From Lachnospiraceae bacterium (GTDB lineage: Bacteria > Bacillota > Clostridia > Lachnospirales > Lachnospiraceae), in NCBI GenBank assembly GCA_900751995.1, contig CAADTP010000018.1, forward strand, positions 1-6,610: a stretch of DNA of 6,610 nt, read 5' to 3'. The notes beneath the pieces are model-generated. The model was not told the origin of the DNA. It was given only the letters and a program-made list of their open reading frames with translations, and ran no database searches. Position 1 is the stretch's first letter. The number at the start of each line of letters is the position of its first letter. The position numbers and the translations under genes are program-made. Below, piece after piece: positions 1 through 5,767 of this stretch.

Positions 1-2820
1 AGTTTCCGGTGTCCTTGCATCCTTCATCTCCACCTTCTGGACTTCCATGGTATCTTCCAGTGTAAACTTCACATCTTCTGCGATCTCATAGCCTTCCGGT
101 GCTGTGATCTCACGCAGGATCAGTTCTTCCCCTACCGGAAGTTTCTCTACCAGATGCGGTTTTCCATCTGTTACCCACTCTTCCAAAACTTCACCCTCTT
201 TATTTAAGATCTGAAGCTTGGCTCCTTCCAGTTCCTTTCCGGTGGTGAGGTCTGTTTTGGAGATTTCCACTTTGGAATAGGTATCTTTCATCTCCACTTT
301 GGTCACACTGCCATCTTCCTTTACTTCAAACTCCATATCTTCCGCAGACACATACCCTTCTGCATAAGGCGGCAGCTCTTCATGGAGCGTATACGTTCCT
401 TCCGGCAGTCCATAAACTACGTGCGGTTCTTTTGTGCTGATCCACTCTTCCACGATGTTGCCATCCTGGTCGATGATCTGAAGCTTCGCCCCTTCCAGTT
501 CTTCCCCGGTTGTGGCATCGGTTTTTGTAAACTGGCTTTTCGTTGGCTGATTTTCCACTTCTTTTGTCAGCTTGATTTCTGCAAGGTTCTGGTCTGTGTA
601 AGAGGCATCGATCTCCCAGATTTCCTCATTTGGAAGATACCCCGGCTTTCTCACTTCCTCTTTCACATAATATTTTCCATGATAGAGGTCGCTGTCAAAG
701 GTAAGCTGTCCCTTCTCATCCGTTGCTTTCTTCTCCAGCAGCGTGTCCTTTTCTACAAGAACCTCACCCTGCTGGGAGAGGATATCTTCTTTTGCATACA
801 ATCCAAAGATCACGCCTTCCAGCTTCTCTTCTGTGACTGCATCCTTCTTTTCTACAGAAATGGAAATCTTCTGTCGCTCATTTTTATAAGCAACCCCTTC
901 ATAAACCACTGCCTGAGTATCATCCTCTGCGGTCAGGGTAAATTCTTTCTGTTCCGGGTTCAATACGAAATGGTCGCCTGCTATGGTTTCTTTCAGATAA
1001 TAAGAGCCCAATGGAAGATTGTTCACCACTGCTTTTCCTTCCTTATCTGTGACCAAAGTTGCCACCAGATCGTCTTTTTCATAACGGATGACCGGATTGC
1101 CCTGCTCATCCTTTGCTCCGTCCGGGGAATAAATGGTGTCCTTGGCATACAGTTCAAAGGTTGCCCCTTCCACACCGGATTCTTCATAGACAAAATCATG
1201 GAACACTCCGGTATCGGTATCCTCTCCGGTCACTGCATCTTTGATCTTTCCTGCCAGTCTCTTTGCCTTTGCAAGCAGGGAATCCCCCTTCACTTCCACT
1301 GGCTGTTCTCCGGTTTTGGTCAGTGTCAGGCTGCCCACCTGCTCATCGTTTGGCTGCCAGGCTTCCACGATGACTGCCCCGGTATCCGGATCGATCTGAT
1401 GGGCGGTATCGGAAGAAACCGTGATCACGATTCCCTCTTTCGGGTTCTCTTTGTAACTGCCTTTTCCGGTCACCTCCAATGGAGAAATTACTTTTTCCCC
1501 TTCATACAAGGAACTCTCATATCCCTGTCTTACAAACCCTTCCGGTGCTTTTACTTCTTCAATCCGGTAAGTAGAACATTTCAATTCTTCCGGTGTTACC
1601 AGATAGCCTTCCTCATTGGTCTTAAAAACGCTGATGGTCTCTTTCTTCGGATAGAATACCGTCTGCTCTACATATTCCTCTTTTTCCATGTCAAAGATTT
1701 TATAGGAAGCGCCTGCTTTTAAAACCGGATTGCCTGTCTGTGCATCCTTTTTCACGATTTTTAACAAAAACTCAAACGGACGGTCATCGAACACACGCCA
1801 TACCATCGGTTCTCTGCTGTCCTCATCAACCTTCACCAAAAACGGATCGATGGCTTTCAAGTTCTCCGGTACAGTGCTTTCCTCTACCACATAAAGACCA
1901 TACGGAAGCTCCGGACTGAGGGCATATCCTTTTTTATCTGTAATAAGCTCCGGTACCGGGACAGCCTTGCCATCCACATAGGTCACTGCCACCTCTTCCT
2001 TACTGAAATCATAACCTCGGAAATCTTCCGCAGTAAGCTGCTCGCCATTGGATGGCTGTAGTTCCCCACTCTTTACTTTGGACAGGTTGCTGACTAAATA
2101 CACTTTAAATCCTGCCCCTTCCACAAGGTCTGTTTCTGTCTGGTCTCCATCTTCGCTGATCTTGATCAGCTGGAACGCCTGCTTTTTCACCTGTTCCTGT
2201 ACCGTCAGGTCCCTGGTTACCTCTGCCACTTCCTGTCCTTCGTAAGCAAGGTCCACCTCATACTCTATTGGATCTACCGTATAGCCTTCCGGCGGAGTGA
2301 TCTCTTTCACATACATTTTTCCCAGATACAATTCGGAAAAATCTAAGGTACCATCCTCCTTGATCACGCCCTGTGCGATGAGGCTGTCTTTTTTGAACAG
2401 AACCCCCGTCTTTCCATCCGGGTGGACGATATCCTCTCTGGCATACAGACCATACACAGCCCCGGCAAGGGAACTATCCCCCTGGGGAAGAAAGGCCTGT
2501 GTCTCCTTATCGAACTTTTGGATATGGACAGCGCCTCGTACCCTCTCATCAGTTGCTGAGATGGTGACCGTCTTTCCGGCTTCCACATCCACCTTATGGA
2601 TCACATCACTCTGTGCATACTTGTCCGGAGCCTTGATCTCTTTCACATATACTGTTTTGATGGCTACCTCAAAATAATCACTGACTGCTTTTCCCTCTTC
2701 CCCAGTGACTGGCATTTCCATCAAAAGATGCTCACACTTGCTGTCTGTATAAATGCCATACACTGCACCGTCTAAAGGATTCTTGGTATCCGCATCCTGT
2801 TTGAAAAGCTCGATCCTTGT
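1..2820 (-). repeat. Eight tandem Cna_B/SpaA stalk domains, the last two an 89-residue repeat
   Basis: Approximate limits by residue are 474-567, 569-685, 686-821, 822-966, 968-1122, 1124-1232, 1234-1319 and 1323-1408. Candidate isopeptide lysines are K480, K575, K693, K830/831, K975, K1131/1132, K1239 and K1328. The accompanying acidic residue is in KE/EE motifs at E534, E646, E787/788, E894/895, E1084, E1194, E1287/1288 and E1377. The last two domains align closely with an offset of 267 bases: shared stretches include KTD-x-TTG-x-ELEGAKLQI and KVEMKD, and the DNA gatctgaagctt recurs at 208 and 475. They look like a recent duplication. The remaining domains are divergent and vary in length (about 90 to 155 residues), so the larger ones probably carry insertions. 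Confidence 0.85.
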
Positions 2821-4239
2821 CATCTCCAGCCAGTCTACCGTAAAACTTACTGGATTGGCTTTCTCCGATTCAAAGACTCCAATGTCCTGATTGCTGTTTC
2901 CTGTGGATAATATCAGTGTTCTCCAGGTTTCCCCTACAGAACCATGCAGCTCCCCGGAGGAATATTTTCCGGTATGAAGCATTGGGGCAGTCAAATAAAA
3001 GGTATCCCCGCCATAGATCTTCAGCGCACCATTCTCTGCGGAAGTTCCCTTTGTCTTGTTATAAATGGTGATGTCTTTTGGTACATGGACTGAAATGTAG
3101 TTTCGGTGATCCCCGGACAATGTGATATCCGGTGTTTTCTGTACATTTCCATTTCGGACTGCTTTTACAGAAGTCTTGGAAAGAGAAATTTCTCCCTTCG
3201 GCGGCTCTTCCATAGCAAACAGGTGGTCAATATAGGCGATCACGCCTGCGTTTACCAGGTCTTCATACTTACATCCTGTAAATCCTGCCTCACCTGCATA
3301 GGCATAGCTGGCTGCGATGTGGGTATATACATATTTCTCTTCTGCACTTTTCCCGGACAGATAACTACCTGTAATATCCCCGGCACCGCCATAACCATAA
3401 TACAGCACCTTCTGCAAGTTCTTATTGCTGTCCAGTACCTGTGCCACATAGTCACCACTCGGCGGTGAGAAACGATGGGATTCCAGACAGTAAGCGATCT
3501 TTCCATTGACCGTAAACCAGCAGGTTAAGTAATTTCCAATATAACTTGGATAGTAGATGGTCTCTCCTTTTTCCAGATGTACGGTTTCCCTTGCTCGGAA
3601 AGTATTTTCCGCACCGGAAAGCATCATCACTTCCCCATCCTCAATCTTTTCTTCCAGTTCCCTTGCTGCCTGTGCATCCGCATCTTCCCCGGATACCGTC
3701 ACTTCCACATCCGGGATTTCCTGCACAGGCGTCTCCGAATCTTCTTCAGAATTCGTATCCTCCTTCTGTTTCTGACCGCCATTTTCTTCTGTATGAGCCT
3801 GCCCTTCCGTATCCGTCAGGATGATCTTTCTGCTCACAGAATAGCTGTCACGCGCATCCTTTGGCACAACCCAGTAGGTTGCGATATAAGTTCCTTCCTG
3901 GTCAGGATGGTAGCTCCCTCCATCTTCCGCTTCAATACGCTCTAACGTAACATCCTCTTTTTCCGGATTGTAATGGATGCCTTCCATACAAGTCTCTACC
4001 ATAAAATCCTTGTCGGAAATATCTTTCGTGATATCTTCTGCTGTTACCAAATGTTTCGCAGCTTCTGAAACTTCCTCTGTCTGTTCCGTTTCAGATATTT
4101 CTGCGCTCTCCGTCACTGGCTCTGACGGATTTTTTGTTTCTGCCGCATGGACATCCGCTAAGTTCCCAAGCGGACTAAGCCCCATAAGCAGTGCGAGCCC
4201 AAAAGCTGCAAGTCTTGTTTTGATATTTCTGCTCTTCAT
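1..4239 (-). CDS. Giant Cna_B/SpaA-repeat surface adhesin with N-terminal thioester-type domain (C-terminus beyond window)
   Basis: The frame is open without a stop for 1413 codons from ATG at 4239 to base 1, so the gene runs off the window. The start follows AGGAG (4246-4250) with 6-base spacing and opens a clear Sec signal peptide (1-33). Visible order: Glu/Ser/Thr-rich linker (about 34-70), a small Ig-like beta module (about 74-146), an acidic linker (147-205), a thioester-type domain (about 218-345; Cys251, His307), a beta-rich segment (350-470), then eight Cna_B/SpaA domains (474-1413). These carry the family hallmarks: a Lys in the first strand, a GAxF/YxLY-like turn, and a YxVKE-x-x-APEGY-type strand. 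By family knowledge it is a stalk-like, wall-attached adhesin of Gram-positive cells, probably displayed by an element-borne cell. The last visible residues, KDARTPET, look like the start of a Pro/Thr-rich linker, so an LPxTG-type anchor is expected but not seen. It lies 54 bases after the cyclotransferase gene, behind a terminator. The ligand is unknown. Confidence 0.93.
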   Translation of the reverse strand, partial: MKSRNIKTRLAAFGLALLMGLSPLGNLADVHAAETKNPSEPVTESAEISETEQTEEVSEAAKHLVTAEDITKDISDKDFMVETCMEGIHYNPEKEDVTLERIEAEDGGSYHPDQEGTYIATYWVVPKDARDSYSVSRKIILTDTEGQAHTEENGGQKQKEDTNSEEDSETPVQEIPDVEVTVSGEDADAQAARELEEKIEDGEVMMLSGAENTFRARETVHLEKGETIYYPSYIGNYLTCWFTVNGKIAYCLESHRFSPPSGDYVAQVLDSNKNLQKVLYYGYGGAGDITGSYLSGKSAEEKYVYTHIAASYAYAGEAGFTGCKYEDLVNAGVIAYIDHLFAMEEPPKGEISLSKTSVKAVRNGNVQKTPDITLSGDHRNYISVHVPKDITIYNKTKGTSAENGALKIYGGDTFYLTAPMLHTGKYSSGELHGSVGETWRTLILSTGNSNQDIGVFESEKANPVSFTVDWLEMTRIELFKQDADTKNPLDGAVYGIYTDSKCEHLLMEMPVTGEEGKAVSDYFEVAIKTVYVKEIKAPDKYAQSDVIHKVDVEAGKTVTISATDERVRGAVHIQKFDKETQAFLPQGDSSLAGAVYGLYAREDIVHPDGKTGVLFKKDSLIAQGVIKEDGTLDFSELYLGKMYVKEITPPEGYTVDPIEYEVDLAYEGQEVAEVTRDLTVQEQVKKQAFQLIKISEDGDQTETDLVEGAGFKVYLVSNLSKVKSGELQPSNGEQLTAEDFRGYDFSKEEVAVTYVDGKAVPVPELITDKKGYALSPELPYGLYVVEESTVPENLKAIDPFLVKVDEDSREPMVWRVFDDRPFEFLLKIVKKDAQTGNPVLKAGASYKIFDMEKEEYVEQTVFYPKKETISVFKTNEEGYLVTPEELKCSTYRIEEVKAPEGFVRQGYESSLYEGEKVISPLEVTGKGSYKENPKEGIVITVSSDTAHQIDPDTGAVIVEAWQPNDEQVGSLTLTKTGEQPVEVKGDSLLAKAKRLAGKIKDAVTGEDTDTGVFHDFVYEESGVEGATFELYAKDTIYSPDGAKDEQGNPVIRYEKDDLVATLVTDKEGKAVVNNLPLGSYYLKETIAGDHFVLNPEQKEFTLTAEDDTQAVVYEGVAYKNERQKISISVEKKDAVTEEKLEGVIFGLYAKEDILSQQGEVLVEKDTLLEKKATDEKGQLTFDSDLYHGKYYVKEEVRKPGYLPNEEIWEIDASYTDQNLAEIKLTKEVENQPTKSQFTKTDATTGEELEGAKLQIIDQDGNIVEEWISTKEPHVVYGLPEGTYTLHEELPPYAEGYVSAEDMEFEVKEDGSVTKVEMKDTYSKVEISKTDLTTGKELEGAKLQILNKEGEVLEEWVTDGKPHLVEKLPVGEELILREITAPEGYEIAEDVKFTLEDTMEVQKVEMKDARTPET
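3205..3588 (-). other. Thioester-type domain (TED/TQXA-like) with Gln-to-His change
   Basis: Residues about 218-345 resemble the thioester domain of Gram-positive adhesins. The segment around Cys251 (NGKIAYCLE) matches the [aromatic]-Cys-[aliphatic] signature. It is followed by a VLYYGYGGAGD segment and a helix with T-H-I-A-A (306-310), where the family normally has T-Q-x-A. In characterised members Cys and Gln form the reactive internal thioester, so with His307 the canonical bond cannot form. Cys240 and Cys323 are further cysteines in this domain. The fold call is from motif resemblance and has moderate certainty. Confidence 0.68.
3802..4020 (-). other. N-terminal Ig-like beta module of the adhesin
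   Basis: Residues about 74-146 contain the pattern EGTYIATYWVVPKDA followed by SVSRKIILTD. This resembles the last strands of bacterial Ig-like (DUF5011-type) modules, in which a G-T-Y-x-V-x-Y strand is followed by a terminal R-x-I/V-x-V strand. It is flanked by Glu/Thr-rich linkers on both sides, so it probably acts as a spacer next to the membrane-distal tip. Exact limits and family are uncertain. Confidence 0.4.
4141..4239 (-). other. Sec signal peptide of the surface adhesin
   Basis: Residues 1-33 have basic residues at 2, 4, 7 and 9, a hydrophobic core rich in Leu/Ala/Gly (10-21), then a Pro/Gly turn. Small residues end in V-H-A-A, giving an AxA-like signal peptidase I site after residue 32 or 33. 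The mature protein then begins with a Glu/Thr/Ser-rich stretch. No YSIRK-type motif is present. No lipobox Cys is present, which argues against a lipoprotein. Confidence 0.85.
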
Positions 4240-4245
4240 TGCATT

Positions 4246-4250
4246 CTCCT
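4246..4250 (-). promoter_or_regulatory. Ribosome binding site of the adhesin gene
   Basis: AGGAG, preceded by an A run, lies 6 bases before the ATG at 4239. It fixes the start and is only about 8 bases from the terminator's T-tract. The leader of any transcript that starts after the hairpin would therefore be very short. Confidence 0.85.
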
Positions 4251-4257
4251 TTTTTCG

Positions 4258-4288
4258 TTAAAAATACCGCAGAGGCTTTCCCCTGCGG
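4258..4288 (-). terminator. Intrinsic (Rho-independent) terminator after the cyclotransferase gene
   Basis: On the minus strand CCGCAGGGG pairs with CCTCTGCGG (4280-4288 with 4267-4275). This gives a nine-pair, GC-rich stem with one G-U pair and an AAAG loop (4276-4279). It is followed directly by TATTTTT, read from 4266 to 4260. The stem starts 5 bases after the cyclotransferase stop codon. It should end, or partly attenuate, transcription coming from the methyltransferase-amidoligase-cyclotransferase operon before the adhesin gene. The other strand lacks a good T-run after the stem, so it is directional. Confidence 0.85.
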
Positions 4289-4293
4289 CTTTG

Positions 4294-4791
4294 TTATCTA
4301 CTGACTTCTGTTTTCTTGTGACTGGCTTTTTGCTTTCCCACTTCCTGTCTGGTACGCTTTAGCGCATCGGTCACAGATCGGCTGGAAATCCCATTCTGAT
4401 GGCAGCCTTCCACGATCCCCATAAAATAAAGATCCGAGGGGATGGCAGGCTGATCCTTATAGGGTGCATTCATGGTATATGCCATGACTTCCCGTTTCAC
4501 ACCATCCTTTCCCTGAACAAAAACAGGCTCCTTCCCATACAGGTGGGGATACCCTTCATAAAAGTCCAGGCTTTTTTCACACTCCGGTGTGATCTTCCAA
4601 AGCACCCCTTCCACCTGGCTGCCCTCTTCCGGCAAAATAGTGGCAACACCGCATCCTTTTCCCCTGCCACAAAAGGTCAGGCGGTATCCCTCCAGCTTGA
4701 CATTCTCCACTACGGAAGCTGCCGGACAGCGGTACGCCATCTGGTCTAAGTTCATGTTGCTGCCATAGGCAAAATAATAGGTTTCTTTCAT
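4294..4791 (-). CDS. Gamma-glutamylcyclotransferase-fold (AIG2-like) enzyme
   Basis: The protein has 165 residues, a normal length for the family. It begins with the diagnostic YFAYGSNMN motif (6-14), the substrate-binding loop of the GGCT/AIG2 fold. It then has a G-V-L-W-K-I strand (62-67) and LDFYEGYPHLYGK (75-87), in which Glu79 corresponds to the catalytic acid/base Glu. A V-M-A-Y-T-M strand (102-107) and a C-terminal helical part follow. The last 15 residues form a Lys/Ser-rich basic tail. Family enzymes cut gamma-glutamyl-amine amides by cyclising the glutamate to 5-oxoproline; BtrG of butirosin biosynthesis removes a protecting gamma-glutamyl group in this way. No signal peptide is seen, so it is cytoplasmic. 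It starts 10 bases after the amidoligase stop with AGGAGG at 6-base spacing, and a terminator follows immediately. The pairing suggests it acts on the amidoligase product. The substrate is unknown. Confidence 0.9.
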   Translation of the reverse strand: MKETYYFAYGSNMNLDQMAYRCPAASVVENVKLEGYRLTFCGRGKGCGVATILPEEGSQVEGVLWKITPECEKSLDFYEGYPHLYGKEPVFVQGKDGVKREVMAYTMNAPYKDQPAIPSDLYFMGIVEGCHQNGISSRSVTDALKRTRQEVGKQKASHKKTEVSR

Positions 4792-4797
4792 CTCTTA

Positions 4798-4803
4798 CCT
4801 CCT
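4798..4803 (-). promoter_or_regulatory. Strong Shine-Dalgarno overlapping the amidoligase stop codon
   Basis: AGGAGG (reads as cctcct on the plus strand) shares bases with the TAG stop of the amidoligase (4802-4804). It lies 6 bases before the cyclotransferase ATG at 4791. This layout supports translational coupling, with the ribosome finishing the amidoligase delivered straight to the next start. It also confirms the start codon chosen. Confidence 0.9.
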
Positions 4804-5761
4804 AACGGGCATCCTCTGCCCGATGATTTCGATTCAAACATTCATAGGTACTGCGGTCATATCTCCATGCTCTGTCACCCTCCAGATTGGCAAGCAGATG
4901 TTCCCGGACATTCTTATATTCCGGTCCAATGAGTCCCAGCCGCAATAAAAAAGTACGGAAGGTAAATGCCGGATTCTCTGTAATCTCCGTTTTCCGCATC
5001 TGGGTACATTTCTGATTGATGGCCTGGGCAGAGATGGCAAGAGCCAAAGTGATATTTGCCCGCACTTTTCCTGCATGGAGGGTACTCTCAAAACATCTCC
5101 ACTCCAAAGTTCCTTTGGAAAATACTGCATGAAGGTTCAACGCATAGTACCGGGTGCTGTCATAATGACTATTGCTTCCGTCCCTGCCCTCATACCATAC
5201 CCGTTTCAACTTTTCCATGGAAATGGTGTTGTTTGGCATCCGGCGGATCTTCTCCAGCACAATAGGGCGTACCTTCTGGCAATACTCCTGTTCTCTTGAT
5301 GTCTGTACCTTCAATGCCTTGAACAGGATATCCTCTTTGGAATACATAATGGTCATAGCATTTTTGAGGCTTCTTGGAGTATGGTTAGAAGCGTCCACAT
5401 GCACATGCTGCCCGCAAGATGCATTTACCTTCGCCCCATGATGCCTGAGACACCGCACCACTTCCTGCAGCTTTCCCATTTCTCCATAGGACAATTTCGG
5501 ACTGACCATTTCGGTGCTGTATTCACTTCCAGCACGAACCATGCGTCCACGCTCCCTGCGTTCCGTATAAATGCTTCCATCATACATGAACTTCCATTTC
5601 TTTCCTTCCTGATCTGTCACAGACCAGACCCCATAATATCCACCGTCGCAAACTGCCCTTGTTCCAAACAGTTCTGCTACTTTCTCCGCAGCCCTCTGCC
5701 TGGTGATCCCTGTCATCTCAATCTCTGTACCGAAATATTGATCCTGAATTCCAATTGCCAT
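4802..5761 (-). CDS. Amidoligase_2 family protein (glutamine-synthetase-like carboxylate-amine ligase)
   Basis: The 319-residue cytoplasmic protein shows the ordered motifs of GS-like amidoligases. These are FGTEIEM (10-16, with metal/ATP-type Glu13 and Glu15), a beta region ending in YDGS (60-63), STEMVSP (82-88, Glu84), NASCGQHVHVD (113-123), RYYALNLHAV (204-213) and TLEWRCFEST (218-227, Glu220 and Arg222). By family knowledge these ATP-dependent enzymes join a carboxylate to an amine, making amide or isopeptide bonds on peptides or small metabolites; substrates of most members are unknown. The ATG at 5761 follows AGAGG (5771-5775) with 9-base spacing and puts FGxExE near the N-terminus as expected. 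It starts 6 bases after the methyltransferase stop and its stop overlaps the next gene's ribosome binding site. The gap-free key motifs suggest an active enzyme. Its conserved pairing with cyclotransferases has been noted in comparative genomics of amidoligases. Confidence 0.88.
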   Translation of the reverse strand: MAIGIQDQYFGTEIEMTGITRQRAAEKVAELFGTRAVCDGGYYGVWSVTDQEGKKWKFMYDGSIYTERRERGRMVRAGSEYSTEMVSPKLSYGEMGKLQEVVRCLRHHGAKVNASCGQHVHVDASNHTPRSLKNAMTIMYSKEDILFKALKVQTSREQEYCQKVRPIVLEKIRRMPNNTISMEKLKRVWYEGRDGSNSHYDSTRYYALNLHAVFSKGTLEWRCFESTLHAGKVRANITLALAISAQAINQKCTQMRKTEITENPAFTFRTFLLRLGLIGPEYKNVREHLLANLEGDRAWRYDRSTYECLNRNHRAEDAR

Positions 5762-5767
5762 ACTGCC

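Noticed and set aside
382..1722. 446-codon plus-strand open frame (and several shorter plus-strand frames up to 4261)
   Set aside because: It is the exact in-register antisense of the adhesin gene, open only because that gene avoids certain Leu/Ser codons. Its translation is Cys/Phe-rich nonsense without domain motifs, and the minus-strand protein is clearly real.
2364..2588. Small minus-strand frame and similar short minus-strand frames at 3252-3506, 4834-5130 and 5925-6128
   Set aside because: They are out-of-frame shadows inside the adhesin, amidoligase and methyltransferase genes, with no independent start signals or motifs.
1..4239. Possible frameshift or in-frame stop in the adhesin
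   Set aside because: All in-register triplets were read and no minus-strand stop (plus-strand tta, cta or tca) was found. Domain motifs continue in the same frame throughout.
4267..4292. Hairpin as a bidirectional terminator also serving the plus strand
   Set aside because: On the plus strand the stem is followed by CTTTGTTATC, not a solid T-run, and no plus-strand gene ends there.
4290..4420. Promoter for the adhesin inside the end of the cyclotransferase gene
   Set aside because: On the minus strand I see AT-rich stretches such as AGTAGATAAC but no convincing paired -35 and -10 boxes.
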